Origin: JAHQVI01 sp963749875
GTDB lineage: Bacteria > Pseudomonadota > Alphaproteobacteria > Rhizobiales > Rhodomicrobiaceae
Reading direction: 5' to 3'
Assembly: GCA_963749875.1 (NCBI GenBank)
Contig: CAVVOX010000002.1
Span: forward strand, 620,001 to 684,000
Length of the DNA: 64,000 bases
Of the stretch, positions 43,011 to 52,631 are shown piece by piece. The notes beneath the pieces were generated by a model. The model worked only from the letters and a program-made list of their open reading frames with translations, searched no databases and was not told the origin of the DNA. Made by a program: the position numbers and the translations under genes. Within the stretch, counting starts at the first letter, position 1, and the number at the start of each line of letters is the position of its first letter.

Positions 43011-43060
43011 TTCTCATTTGGCGTTTCGGTGTTGCGAAAATGAGAATGTATTTCTATATT
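43011..43060 (+). promoter_or_regulatory. Promoter and inverted repeat of the peroxiredoxin gene
   Basis: -35 TTGCGA (43032-43037), 17-bp spacer, -10 TATATT (43055-43060). A 9-bp inverted repeat, TTCTCATTT (43011-43019) and AAATGAGAA (43038-43046), flanks the -35 and overlaps the spacer, a good place for a redox-responsive regulator. The regulator is unknown. Confidence 0.5.
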
Positions 43061-43106
43061 GCAGATCCAGACATCGAGCCGGCGAAGGTTAGCTAAGGAG
43101 ACACAA

Positions 43107-43769
43107 ATGGCTCTGCAAATCGGCCAAATCGCGCCCGATTTCGAGGCGGACACGACGGAAGGTCCGATCCGCTTTCATGAATGGCTTGGCGGCAGCTGGG
43201 GCATTCTGTTTTCGCATCCGAAGAATTTCACGCCGGTCTGCACCACGGAGCTCGGCACGATGGCCCGGCTGAAGCCCGAATTCGACCGCCGGAATGTGAA
43301 GGTCCTCGGTCTCAGCGTCGATCCGGTCGAGGACCACAATCGCTGGGCCGACGATATTCGCGACGTGACGGGCCATGCGCCGAACTATCCGCTGGTCGGC
43401 GACCCGCAGCTCAAAATTGCCAAGCTTTACGGCATGTTGCCGGCCGCCGCCGGTGATACGTCGGCCGGACGGACGCCTGCCGACAATCAGACGGTGCGCA
43501 ATGTCTTCGTCATCGGGCCGGATAAGGCGATCAAGCTCATCCTCACCTATCCGATGACCACCGGACGCAATTTCGACGAGATCCTGCGCGTGATCAACTC
43601 GCTGCAGCTCACGGCGAAGCACAAGGTCGCGACGCCCGCGAACTGGAAGCACGGCGAGGATGTGATCATTACTTCGGCCGTGACGGATGACGAGGCCAAG
43701 ACGAAATTCCCGCAAGGCTGGACGACGCCGAAGCCTTATATTCGGCTGGTCAGCCAGCCGGAAGGCTGA
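43107..43769 (+). CDS. 1-Cys peroxiredoxin (Prx6 type)
   Basis: Peroxidase for hydrogen peroxide and alkyl hydroperoxides. The 220 residues carry the peroxidatic motif FTPVCTTELG with Cys45 and the Prx6-specific C-terminal domain (GWTTPKPYIRLVSQP). There is no resolving Cys, as in the 1-Cys group. The start at 43107 follows AAGGAGA. It is a single-gene unit with its own promoter and a strong terminator. Confidence 0.95.
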   Translation: MALQIGQIAPDFEADTTEGPIRFHEWLGGSWGILFSHPKNFTPVCTTELGTMARLKPEFDRRNVKVLGLSVDPVEDHNRWADDIRDVTGHAPNYPLVGDPQLKIAKLYGMLPAAAGDTSAGRTPADNQTVRNVFVIGPDKAIKLILTYPMTTGRNFDEILRVINSLQLTAKHKVATPANWKHGEDVIITSAVTDDEAKTKFPQGWTTPKPYIRLVSQPEG

Positions 43770-43807
43770 GCCGCTGCCGCTGTCGCGCGGCTGCAGCGAA
43801 AATTCGG

Positions 43808-43847
43808 GCGCTCGGGTCGGGTAAAGCCACGATCCGAGCGCTTTTTT
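43808..43847 (+). terminator. Rho-independent terminator of the peroxiredoxin gene
   Basis: GCGCTCGG (43808-43815) pairs with CCGAGCGC (43834-43841) around an 18-base loop and is followed by TTTTTTCTTT. Confidence 0.8.
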
Positions 43848-43910
43848 CTTTGCAGATCCCGTCTGCCCGCCCGGGCATCCTGCAGGATTGCGGCGCTCTC
43901 GGTGAGGAAA

Positions 43911-44010
43911 GGTGGGAGGCTGACCGGTAACCCGCGTCGGGCTCGTTAGGGCTGCTTCCTTCCGGACCTGACCCGGTTGGCGAGGGACACGTCCACCGCC
44001 AACCTCCCAC
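43911..44010 (-). ncRNA. ffs: Signal recognition particle RNA (4.5S, small bacterial type)
   Basis: On the minus strand the conserved SRP domain IV is plain: GGTCAGGTCCGGAAGGAAGCAGCC, split here as GGGTCAGGTCCGGAAGG and AAGCAGCCC, the GNAR loop and asymmetric loop bound by Ffh. The ends pair (GGGAGG near 44008-44003 with CCTCCC near 43914-43919), closing the long hairpin of about 95-100 nt. A promoter lies just upstream. It guides Ffh to membrane-protein signal sequences. Confidence 0.95.
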
Positions 44011-44014
44011 CCTC

Positions 44015-44043
44015 TATATCTTCGCTTTGGCGCGCCGATGCAA
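44015..44043 (-). promoter_or_regulatory. Sigma-70 promoter of SRP RNA
   Basis: Read on the minus strand: -35 TTGCAT (44043-44038), 17-bp spacer, -10 GATATA (44020-44015). This puts the transcript start near 44008, at the 5' arm of the SRP hairpin. Confidence 0.6.
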
Positions 44044-44108
44044 GGGCGGTCGGGACATTCATTCAGCGCTTATTACGCGGTGCTGCGATAAGCCCGGGGA
44101 GCAGTCTC

Positions 44109-44906
44109 CTAACCGTCTTCGGGCCGGCAAAGCTCGAAATAGCGGCTGGTGTTGATCCGCTCCGGGCACGCGGCTGACTTCGCCCGTTCGACATAGCCGC
44201 GCCGGGGCAGGGGCGCCGGGCGATAACAGAAGCGGTAGGGCCCTTCGGCGTCGCGCACGATCAGGCGGTGGATTTGCCGCGCGTGCAAATGTTCATAGAG
44301 GCCCGGCGCTTGCAGGAGGCTGGCGCAGATGACGGTCTCCTCCGGCTCGGGGCAATAGGTCTCCGCTTCGATCTCCTTGACCGCCACACGTCCGGCAAGA
44401 CCGAGCAGCCGGAAAAGCCGCTCCGCAAGCGCGCAGGCCTCGCCGTCGCAATCCATGCAGGTGATGCGCATTTCGGGACATCGCTGTGCGAGCAGGATCG
44501 CCGTCACGGGCAGCGCGCCGCTGCCGAGAAAGGCAAAGCCCTCCGCCGGCCGCATCTGGAGGAGCTGTAACTCCGCTCGGCAAAGCGCTTCATAGGCATC
44601 GAGATACCAGAAGGCGGCCAGGGCCTGCGCGCCGGGGCAGTTGCTTGCAAGGATCCGGCGGCACCACCATTTCTCCATTTCGCACTCGGCCCGCCCGCAA
44701 AGCGCCGGCAGGTCGCGGGCGACATCGGCGAGTTCAGGCGCATCGGCGAGATCGGCGCCGAAGCCGGCCGTCTGCCACGCCCGCAATGTCGCGACAAGCC
44801 GGCTCAGGCATTGGTTGACCGTCGGGGTCTCCGGCGACAGATCGGATTGGCGGGCGAGCGTGTCGCGGGCATCTTTCAGAAAGGCGATAGGGCTGGCTTG
44901 CGTCAT
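44109..44906 (-). CDS. Nicotianamine synthase-like protein
   Basis: Probable aminobutanoyl-transferase related to nicotianamine synthase and bacterial CntL, which use S-adenosylmethionine to build metal-chelating opines. The 265 residues have a helical N-terminus (CEMEKWWCRRIL, FWYLDAYEALCRAELQLL) and a Rossmann part beginning GFAFLGSGALPVTAILLAQR, the family signature, followed by CMDCDGEACALAERLFRLLG. It has no opine dehydrogenase, exporter or metallophore receptor beside it. It lies alone between the SRP RNA and obgE. The superfamily call is fairly sure; product and partner are not known. Confidence 0.7.
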   Translation of the reverse strand: MTQASPIAFLKDARDTLARQSDLSPETPTVNQCLSRLVATLRAWQTAGFGADLADAPELADVARDLPALCGRAECEMEKWWCRRILASNCPGAQALAAFWYLDAYEALCRAELQLLQMRPAEGFAFLGSGALPVTAILLAQRCPEMRITCMDCDGEACALAERLFRLLGLAGRVAVKEIEAETYCPEPEETVICASLLQAPGLYEHLHARQIHRLIVRDAEGPYRFCYRPAPLPRRGYVERAKSAACPERINTSRYFELCRPEDG

Positions 44907-45016
44907 CGAGGCATCCCGCTAAAGTCGCGCGTGCTCTTGCGCCTTTACCGCAGATGTAACAAAGCTTCATCACCGAAGATGGCCATTAGCTCCTTTTTTC
45001 CTCTTGCGTTGCAATC

Positions 45017-46081
45017 ATGAAGTTCCTCGATCAGGCAAAGGTTTACATAAAGTCCGGCAATGGCGGGAATGGCTGCGTCTCGTTCCGGCGCGAGAAGTTC
45101 ATCGAGTTCGGCGGGCCGAATGGCGGTGACGGCGGGCGCGGCGGCGACGTATGGGCGGAATGCGTCGCCAATCTGAATACGCTGATCGATTTCCGCTATC
45201 AGCAGCATTACAAGGCCGGGCGGGGCGGCCACGGCATGGGCGCGAACCGCACCGGCGCGAGCGGCAAGGATGTGACGCTGAAAGTCCCGCCGGGGACGCA
45301 AATTTTCGCCGAGGACAATGAGACGCTGATCGCGGATCTGACCGAACCGGGCCAGCGCGTGCGGCTCGCGGCGGGCGGCAATGGCGGCTTCGGCAATGCG
45401 CGGTTCAAAAGCTCGACGAACCAGGCGCCGCGGCGCGCCAATCCCGGCCAGGACGGTGTCGAGATGACCATCTGGCTGCGGCTGAAGCTGATTGCCGATG
45501 CCGGGATCGTCGGGCTGCCGAATGCCGGAAAGTCCACATTTCTCGCCGCCGTCAGCCGCGCAAGGCCGAAGATCGCCGACTATCCGTTCACCACGCTCCA
45601 CCCGGAGCTGGGCGTCGTGAAGGCGGGCGATTATGACTTCGTGCTGGCCGATATTCCCGGGCTGATCGAGGGCGCGCATGAAGGCGTCGGCATCGGAGAC
45701 CGGTTTTTGGGCCATATCGAGCGCTGCCGCGTCATTCTGCATCTGGTCGATGTCAATGAGGAGGACGTCGCCGCTGCTTACCGGACCGTCCGCCGGGAGC
45801 TGCGCGCTTATAGGGCGGGGCTCGACCGCAAACGCGAGATCGTCGCCCTGTCGAAATGCGACATGGTGACGCCCGAACGCGCCGGGGAGCAGGCCGAGAC
45901 GCTGAAGAAAGCATGCCGGAAGACCCCGTTCCTGATATCGGCCGTAAGTGGATCGAATCTGGATGCCCTGCTTTGGCGGACCGCCCGGACGTTAGAAAGC
46001 GAAAAGACGCGCGAGGACGGGCAGGGGAAGGGGGAGGGCTCCGAAGCCGGGCGTGAAGCATGGTCGCCATTAGACGAGTGA
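45017..46081 (+). CDS. obgE: GTPase Obg/CgtA
   Basis: Essential GTPase acting in 50S ribosome assembly. The 354 residues start KFLDQAKVYIKSGNGGNGCV, the Gly-rich Obg fold (to about 158) with GGPNGGDGGRGGDVW. The G domain follows with the P-loop GLPNAGKST, switch I YPFTTLHPELGVV and DIPGLIEGAHEG. The C-terminal tail is short and acidic/basic mixed. The usual rplU-rpmA partners are not in the window. A CCGGAAA/TTTCCGG hairpin follows the stop near 46094-46112. Confidence 0.97.
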   Translation: MKFLDQAKVYIKSGNGGNGCVSFRREKFIEFGGPNGGDGGRGGDVWAECVANLNTLIDFRYQQHYKAGRGGHGMGANRTGASGKDVTLKVPPGTQIFAEDNETLIADLTEPGQRVRLAAGGNGGFGNARFKSSTNQAPRRANPGQDGVEMTIWLRLKLIADAGIVGLPNAGKSTFLAAVSRARPKIADYPFTTLHPELGVVKAGDYDFVLADIPGLIEGAHEGVGIGDRFLGHIERCRVILHLVDVNEEDVAAAYRTVRRELRAYRAGLDRKREIVALSKCDMVTPERAGEQAETLKKACRKTPFLISAVSGSNLDALLWRTARTLESEKTREDGQGKGEGSEAGREAWSPLDE

Positions 46082-46251
46082 TGACAGCCACTTGCCGGAA
46101 AATCTGTTTCCGGATTAATTCCCGTTAAGCCGCAAAATTCTCCGTGTAATGCGTTTTACGCATAGCTGCTATGCGCGAAGCGGGTCGGATTCTCGCCGCA
46201 TTTTCCCTTTTTACGGTCGCGCCGATCAAGAACTGCAAGGGAAAGTTGCAA

Positions 46252-46923
46252 ATGATTAAGCGTAAAGCCTTCCGCATCTGTGCCTTGGCCGTCATGGGCA
46301 CTGGGATCTCTCAGACGCCCGCCATGGCACAATGCGGCACCGCTTCCTGGTATCACGAGGGTGCCGTCACCGCGAATGGCGAGCGCTACAGGCCGGATGG
46401 TATTTCGGCGGCGCACAAATCCTTGCCCTTCGGCGCACGGGTGAAGGTCACGCACCAGCGCACCGGACGCAGCGTCGTGGTGCGGATCAATGATCGCGGT
46501 CCGTTCATTCGCGGCCGGATCATCGATCTGTCTCGCGGCGCCAAGCGCGTTCTCGGCATGGGCGGCCTTGCGCCGGTCTGTCTGACCGTGCTCGGACGCG
46601 GCCAGCGTGTCGCTTCGGCAAAGGCTGCCGGCAAGCACGTTGCGGCGAAGAGGGCGGCCTCAAGCAAACGGGTCGCTGCGAAAAGCCGCAAGGCCAAGAC
46701 CCGTCTGGTGGCGCGCACGGTCTACCGCACGACGCAGACCAGCGCCCGGGCGGAGCGCGCCGAGTTGGTGCGCAAGCGGCACAGCCGCGTTGTAAAGCGC
46801 GCGAACACGGCCAAGCTTGCGCGTCAGCACCGCCGGACGGATCGGTACGCCGAAAATCGCCGGCCTGAGCCGCGGCCGTTCAAGCTCGTCAGCTGGCCCC
46901 GGTCGAACGATCCGACCCTTTAG
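46252..46923 (+). CDS. rlpA: Septal ring lytic transglycosylase RlpA family protein
   Basis: Exported protein with the double-psi barrel of RlpA, which cleaves naked glycan strands at division sites. The start is the ATG at 46252 after AAGGGAAAG. A signal peptide (MIKRKAFRICALAVMGTGIS) precedes the barrel (GTASWYHEGAVTANGERYRP, LPFGARVKVTHQRTGRSVVV, RINDRGPFIRGRIIDLSRGA). The last 90 residues are very rich in Lys, Arg and Ala with no SPOR domain; such a basic tail may bind the cell wall or nucleic acid. Confidence 0.92.
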   Translation: MIKRKAFRICALAVMGTGISQTPAMAQCGTASWYHEGAVTANGERYRPDGISAAHKSLPFGARVKVTHQRTGRSVVVRINDRGPFIRGRIIDLSRGAKRVLGMGGLAPVCLTVLGRGQRVASAKAAGKHVAAKRAASSKRVAAKSRKAKTRLVARTVYRTTQTSARAERAELVRKRHSRVVKRANTAKLARQHRRTDRYAENRRPEPRPFKLVSWPRSNDPTL

Positions 46924-47134
46924 GCGAAATCTCTCAAGACCATTTTGAGACAAGACCGAGTTAGCGCGAGATGTTTCTGGCGCTAGACGAGAGGATGCTG
47001 GCGCGTGTTCGGCAGCATCCTTTCCAATTCGAAACCGTTTGATCTGATCTTGGATCGCCCTGCAGCACCCCACGTTTGCGACGCATCACGGACGCGCCGC
47101 ATCTCGCAGCCGGTAACACGTCGTTACCTTTGGG

Positions 47135-48259
47135 TCAGAGGCGACACCAGCGGCGAATGACTTCGGTGAAGACGGCGCGGGCTTCCTCGATCCGACGGAC
47201 ATAGCAGAATTCATCGGTCTGATGCGCCATATCCGGTTCGCCAGGCCCCAGGATACAAACGGGTGGGTAGCCATAGGCCGCGGTCAGCGCCGAGGCGTCG
47301 GTGAAATAGGTCGCAATCGAGGGGTCGTGACGCTCGCCGGTGATGTCGGCGGCGATCTCCCGGACCTGCGCGAGCCAGGGATCGGAGGGTTCGGTGTAGA
47401 CGGGCGCCGAATAACCGAATCTGGTGAAGCTGACATCCTCCCCGCCGATTTTGGCGAGCGTCTCCATCACCTCGGCTTCGATGAGGCCCGGAACCATGCG
47501 GATATCGAGGCCGAATTTCGCCTCGTCGGGGACGGAGTTTATGTTCATACCGCCGTGGAACCAGCCGACATTGAGCGTCGGCAAGGCGGAGGGAAGATCG
47601 CGCCCCTCTTCGAGTTTCAGCTTTTCCAGCTTGCCGATGACGCGCGCCGCCTTATAGATCGCGTTCTCGCCCTTTTCGGGCATGGAGCCATGCGCGGTGA
47701 CGCCGGTCGCGCGGCCCTCGACCCAGAGCACGCCCTTATGCCCGTTGAGCGGGCGGTTGGAGGTCGGCTCCGCGACCAGGAGCGCACCGGCCTCGCCGAG
47801 GACGGACGGATCCTGCTTCGCCAGGAAGTTCGCGCCCTGACAGCCGCGTTCCTCGCCCGCCGTGATGACGAGCACCAGGCCGGGCGTGCCGGCAAGGCGG
47901 GGCGCCAATTCCACGACGGCGGAAATGATCGCCGCGACGCCGCTCTTCATATCGGTCGAGCCGCGCCCGTAAATCTTGCCGTCGGCCATTTCGGCAGCAA
48001 ACGGATCGACGCTCCAGGGCGCTGCGCCCAAGGGCACGACATCGACATGGCCTGTCAGACAGAGCGGCTTTCCGCCGCTGCCGCCGCCGATCCGGGCAAT
48101 CAGATTGGCGCGGTTTTCCTCCATCGGATGGTAGGCGAAGTCGAACCCGGCCTTTTCGAGAAGGCCGCCGATATGTTCGGCGCAGGGCGTTTCATTGCCG
48201 GGCGGGTTGATGGTCTCGAACCGGATCAGTTCGCGCGTCAGTTCAACGGGATCGATCAT
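47135..48259 (-). CDS. M20 family metallopeptidase (acetylornithine deacetylase/DapE-like)
   Basis: Zinc amidohydrolase of the ArgE/DapE group. The 374 residues hold the metal ligands in LCLTGHVDVVPLG and YGRGSTDMKSG, the catalytic Glu in VITAGEERGCQG, and LLVAEPTSNRPLNGHKG. The length fits ArgE/DapE; the true substrate may be acetylornithine, succinyl-diaminopimelate or another N-acyl amino acid. It follows aacS by six bases on the same strand and is probably co-transcribed. Confidence 0.9.
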   Translation of the reverse strand: MIDPVELTRELIRFETINPPGNETPCAEHIGGLLEKAGFDFAYHPMEENRANLIARIGGGSGGKPLCLTGHVDVVPLGAAPWSVDPFAAEMADGKIYGRGSTDMKSGVAAIISAVVELAPRLAGTPGLVLVITAGEERGCQGANFLAKQDPSVLGEAGALLVAEPTSNRPLNGHKGVLWVEGRATGVTAHGSMPEKGENAIYKAARVIGKLEKLKLEEGRDLPSALPTLNVGWFHGGMNINSVPDEAKFGLDIRMVPGLIEAEVMETLAKIGGEDVSFTRFGYSAPVYTEPSDPWLAQVREIAADITGERHDPSIATYFTDASALTAAYGYPPVCILGPGEPDMAHQTDEFCYVRRIEEARAVFTEVIRRWCRL

Positions 48260-48265
48260 GAAAAT

Positions 48266-50227
48266 TCAGGCCTGCAGCTCAGGGATTTCGCGATAGTAGT
48301 CGAGCGCTTCCGGATTGGCCAAGGCCTCTTTATTCTTGACTTCGCGCCCGTGAATGAGATCGCGCACGGCCAGCTCGGTGATCTTGCCGGATTTCGTGCG
48401 CGGAATGTCCGGCACCTGAACGATCTTGGCCGGCACGTGGCGCGGCGTTGCGCCGCTGCGGATGCGCTGCTTGATCTTGTCGGTGAGCGCCTCATCGAGC
48501 GGGACGCCGTCCCGCAATACGACGAATAGCACGACGCGCACATCATTGTCCCAATCCTGTCCGATCACGATCGATTCGCGCACCTCTTCGAGCTGCTCGA
48601 CCTGGCGGTAAATCTCGGCCGTGCCGATGCGGACGCCGCCCGGATTGAGCGTGGCGTCCGACCGGCCGTGAATGATCATGCCGCCATGACGTGTCCATTC
48701 GGCGAAGTCGCCGTGATGCCAGACATTCTCGAACCGCTCGAAATAGGCGCTGCGATATTTCTCGCCCGACGGGTCGTTCCAGAATTTGACCGGCATGGAG
48801 GGAAACGGCCTGGTGCAGACGAGTTCGCCCTTGCCGCTCGTAATCGGCTTGCCCCCGGGGCTGAACACATCGACCGCCATGCCAAGGCCCGGCCCCTGGA
48901 TTTCGCCGCGCCAGACCGGCGAGACCGGGTTGCCGAGCACGAAACAGGCGCAGATATCGGTGCCGCCGGAGATCGAGGCGAGATGGAAATCCGGCTTGAT
49001 CGCGTCATAGACATAGTCGAAGCCTTCCGGGACCAGCGGCGAGCCGGTCGAGGTCATCATGCGCAGGCTTTCCAGCTTGTGGCTGTCGCGCGGGCGCAGC
49101 CCGGCCTTTTTCAGCGCATCGATATATTTAGCCGATGTCCCGAAAATCGTCATGCCTTCGGCATCGGCATAGTCGAAAAGAACATTGCCGTCCGGATGGA
49201 AGGGCGAACCGTCATAGAGCAATAGCGTCGCCCCGCTCGCCGGCCCCGAGACCAGCCAGTTCCACATCATCCAGCCGAGCGTCGTGAAATAGAAGATCCT
49301 GTCGCCCGGCTTCACATCGCAGTGGAGCTGATGCTCCTTGAGATGCTGCAGAAGAACGCCGCCTGCCGAGTGCACGATACATTTCGGCACGCCGGTCGTG
49401 CCCGAGGAGAACAATATATAAAGAGGATGATCGAACGGCAGGCGCTCAAAGCGGATGGTGCGGATGGCGTAACGGGCGGTCGCCGCCTCGAATGTCACCG
49501 CATTGCCGACCGTCGCCGCCGCCTGATCGGCCTCGCCCAGCAGCGGCATGATTACCGTCAGCGGCGCGCCGGGGAGCTGGGCCGCGATGTCGCGCACCTT
49601 CTCGGCCGTCGAGATTGTCTTGCCATTATAGTTGTAGCCGTCGCAGGCTATGAAAAGCTTCGGCTCGATCTGTCCGAAACGATCGAGCGCGCCCTGCACG
49701 CCGAAATCGGGCGAGCAGGAAGACCAGATCGCCCCGAGCGAGGTGACGGCCAGCATTGCGGCCACCGCCTCCGGCATGTTGGGCAGCATCGCCGCCACCC
49801 GGTCGCCGACACCGACCCCATGCGCAATAAGGAACTGTTGGAGCCGCGATACGGTCGCGCTCAGCTCCTCCCAGCTCAAGCGGCGCTTGACCTTGTCCTC
49901 GCTCCGGAAGACGATGGCGGCGTTCTGGTTCGGGCGCGCCAGCAGATTCTCGGCGAAATTGAGCCGGGCATTGGGGAAAAACCGCGCGCCGGGCATCTTG
50001 TCGCCGTCGAGAAGGAAGGGGGGGCCGCCTTTATCCCCAACGACTTCGCAGAAATCCCAAAGCGCCGGCCAGAACACTTCGGGCACGCGGATCGAAAATG
50101 CGTGAAGGTCCCGCATATCCGCCACATACGCACCGTAATTATGGGCGAGATGGCGCATGAAACAGTTGATATTGCTAGATGCAATGGCGTCTTTTGCCGG
50201 AATCCATAAAGGCTTTTCGTCAATCAT
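48266..50227 (-). CDS. aacS: Acetoacetyl-CoA synthetase
   Basis: Acyl-adenylate enzyme that turns acetoacetate, ATP and CoA into acetoacetyl-CoA, used in ketone-body and poly-hydroxybutyrate metabolism. From the ATG at 50227 (AAGGG upstream) its 653 residues show YILFSSGTTGVPKCIVHSAG, TLGWMMWNWLVSGPASGATL, SISGGTDICACFVLGNPVSP and RTKSGKITELAVRDLIHGRE, all typical of AacS rather than AcsA. A longer frame from 50317 is unlikely. Confidence 0.95.
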   Translation of the reverse strand: MIDEKPLWIPAKDAIASSNINCFMRHLAHNYGAYVADMRDLHAFSIRVPEVFWPALWDFCEVVGDKGGPPFLLDGDKMPGARFFPNARLNFAENLLARPNQNAAIVFRSEDKVKRRLSWEELSATVSRLQQFLIAHGVGVGDRVAAMLPNMPEAVAAMLAVTSLGAIWSSCSPDFGVQGALDRFGQIEPKLFIACDGYNYNGKTISTAEKVRDIAAQLPGAPLTVIMPLLGEADQAAATVGNAVTFEAATARYAIRTIRFERLPFDHPLYILFSSGTTGVPKCIVHSAGGVLLQHLKEHQLHCDVKPGDRIFYFTTLGWMMWNWLVSGPASGATLLLYDGSPFHPDGNVLFDYADAEGMTIFGTSAKYIDALKKAGLRPRDSHKLESLRMMTSTGSPLVPEGFDYVYDAIKPDFHLASISGGTDICACFVLGNPVSPVWRGEIQGPGLGMAVDVFSPGGKPITSGKGELVCTRPFPSMPVKFWNDPSGEKYRSAYFERFENVWHHGDFAEWTRHGGMIIHGRSDATLNPGGVRIGTAEIYRQVEQLEEVRESIVIGQDWDNDVRVVLFVVLRDGVPLDEALTDKIKQRIRSGATPRHVPAKIVQVPDIPRTKSGKITELAVRDLIHGREVKNKEALANPEALDYYREIPELQA

Positions 50228-50364
50228 CCCTTGTCTCGTCAAACCTTGCCGCCTATGCATAGCGGGATCGATCCATTCGGCTCCCCCCGTCCTCTGGCAG
50301 TTGTTTTGGCTCGTCAAGGCCGCATGGGGCCAGCAGAATTCCGGTCAATCATGATTGAGCGCGT

Positions 50365-52216
50365 ATGAGATTGAAAGCCCCGTTTTATGGTTTCGCGATC
50401 GGAGCCATTGCGTTTCTGCTTCCGTTGGTCGCCTTCGCGGCGCTGCTGCCCTATTTGATTAATGCCGATCCGGTGAAGAAGCATTTCGTGGAAGAGCTGA
50501 GGAGCTGGACGGGCTCTGAGGTCACGCTGGCCGGCCCGGTGGCTATCGAGAGCTTTTTTTCGCTGTCGCTCAATGCGCAGAATGTCGAATTCGAGCGATT
50601 CCAGGACTATCCCGATCTGAAGAGCGTCAAGGCCGGCCGGATTGTCGCTCGGATCGCCTGGACCGACCTGCTGCTGGGCAATCTCGATTTCGACAAGGTC
50701 AAGATTTACGACGCGAAGATCCGGCTGCGCGAGACGGATCGGGACAAGGCGGTGAACGCGCTGCTGTCCCTCCTGAAGACCCCCTATAAGACACCGTTCG
50801 AGGCCTTGGTGCTGAGCAATTGCCAAATCGAGATCGGCGCGCCGGGCGAGGCCGAAGAGCGCCTCGATATTGGCAGCCTGGTCATCAATCTCCGCCAATC
50901 CGATGGCCGGATCAAACTGAGCGGGCGGTTGGCCTGGCTCGGCGAAGAGGTCGCGCTCAATCTGGTGACCCGCAGGCTTCCCGCTTCGGGGGGTGATCAG
51001 TCGCGCTCGGTGAGGCTCAATCTTGAGAGCCGGCTTCTGACGGTGGATTTCCGCGGCAAGGCGACGCCGTCGAGGAGTTGGAGCGCCGACGGCGAGGTTC
51101 AGATGAGCACGCCGAATGCGGACGAATTGTCCCATTGGCTGGGCGGAGGCTTCGCAACCGGCATTCCCGGCCCGGTCAGCATTGCCGGGGCGCTCGCCTT
51201 GTCAAGTGAGCAGATCCAGTTGCAATCCGGCACGATATCGGCGGGTACGGCTGAAGCCAACGGTGAGCTTGCGCTCGGCATAGCGCCGGACGCGATGCGT
51301 CTGGAAGGTTCGCTTGCCTTCGAACAGCTCGGCTTGAGCGAATTCCGGTCCTGGGGCGGCGTCGGTGCCTCGGACGCCCGGTCGGGCGACACGCCTTTGA
51401 CGACGTTGCTGCGCAATGCCAGTATCGATCTCAGGGTCTCCGCCCGCCGCATTGTCTGGGATTGGCTGGAGACGGGTGAGGCGGCCTTCACGCTTTCAGG
51501 ACGGTCGGGGGTGGTTTCCGCCGAAATTGCGCGGCTCGATCTCTTCGGTGGCTCTCTGTTTGGACATGTGGAAACGAGTTCTTCGCGGCGAGACGCCCGT
51601 GGCCGGGGCGCGCATCACGGCGGAGAATATCGACGCGGCCCAGCTGCTGGGCGCCCTCTCGCAGCCGGAGTGGCTTACGGGCCAGGCGGACGCCAATATC
51701 ACGGCGCAGATGGAGGGCCGCTCGATGGACGAACTGGCGAGAAGCATGACGGCTGATGCGCAGGTGGCCTTTCCCGAGGGGGGACAAGTCCGCTTGGATA
51801 TTCCCCAGCTTGCGAAATCGGCCTCCGTCGAGGGGCAGGACGGTTGGCAGGAGGCGGGCTCCTCATGGGCCGACTTCAGTGATCTGCGCTTTAAGCTGGC
51901 CCTCAAGGACGACCGTCTGCAATGCCTCAATCTGCGTTTGCAGAGCCCGGACTGGACCGTTCAGGGGCGCGGCGACGTCGACCTCGACCAGCGAAGTCTG
52001 GACTGGCAGCTGGCTGTTCATCCGGCGTCCGGCGGAGCGGCGGCGACCGATCCGGGACAAGACCAGAATGGTGTGCCCGAGGCCAGTCTTTCGATTAAGG
52101 GCCCCTGGGCGAGGCCGCTCATTCGGCTCGGCAGAAATTCGAGCAGCGCGCGCCATGGGCAGGCTCCATTACCGCGGAAGCAGCTTGCCAGTCATGGCGC
52201 GCATTCGCTCAACTGA
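50365..52216 (+). pseudogene. AsmA family protein, one frameshift as read
   Basis: Inner-membrane anchored periplasmic protein of the AsmA/TamB-like group, linked to lipid transport and outer-membrane integrity. From the ATG at 50365 one helix (FYGFAIGAIAFLLPLVAFAA) precedes the AsmA fold (LRSWTGSEVTLAGPVAIESF). The frame is lost near 51578, where one extra T (GAGTTCTTCG) breaks HVETS from LRGETPVAGARITAENIDAA. The second part then reads WTVQGRGDVDLDQRSLDWQL to the stop at 52216. The last 25 residues look unlike the family, so another shift may lie near 52130. A run of ten C follows at 52228-52237. Confidence 0.85.
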
Positions 52217-52283
52217 CTCTGCTGGTACCCCCCCCCCGACATCGCATTCGGCGCGCGCGCATGGACCGGGTCACCCGGCTTCC

Positions 52284-52398
52284 CTAGATCAAGTGGAATC
52301 ACTTGAACGAGGGTTGATCTATTTCAAAAGACGAGCGCGACTGTTCCCGCGTCCATCCCCGCCTTCGCGGGGACATGGTTGGACGCGCATTGCGCTAG
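52284..52398 (+). repeat. Family B repeat, copy with arm deletion
   Basis: As at 39258, but the left palindrome arm has lost about 11 bases (CTAGATCAAGTGGAATCAC). The FNR-like TTGATCTATTTCAA (52314-52327) and the CTAG end are kept. First of four repeats filling 52217-52783. Confidence 0.78.
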
Positions 52399-52470
52399 CG
52401 ATTTCATTTGCAACGGTTTTATCCGGTGGGAGGCAATAAATTTGGTCGCACAGCTTTCGCGTTTTGCGCT

Positions 52471-52540
52471 AGTGTGCTGATCAGACGTTCGTCATCCCTC
52501 GCAGCAGGTGCCGAACGAACCTCTGGATCTGAATCACACT
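52471..52540. repeat. Family A hairpin repeat, copy 3b (inverted relative to 11878)
   Basis: AGTGTG...CACACT bounded hairpin with arms around GACGTTCGT and ACGAACCTC and the loop CCTCGCAGCAGGTGCCG, the reverse complement of the loop at 11878-11952. Confidence 0.72.
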
Positions 52541-52559
52541 CGCAATATCAATAAGGCTC

Positions 52560-52631
52560 GTGTCCCTTGAGATTTCGGAGTTCGCTACGGAGGGTGCCGA
52601 GACGAATGGGCGAACTTCGGAATCGGGACAC
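52560..52631. repeat. Family A hairpin repeat, copy 3a (inverted relative to 11789)
   Basis: GTGTCCC, unmatched TTGA, GATTTCGGAGTTCGC facing GCGAACTTCGGAATC and GGGACAC. The 4-nt bulge is again next to the outer stem. Its last base opens the CTAG of the following family B element. Confidence 0.75.
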
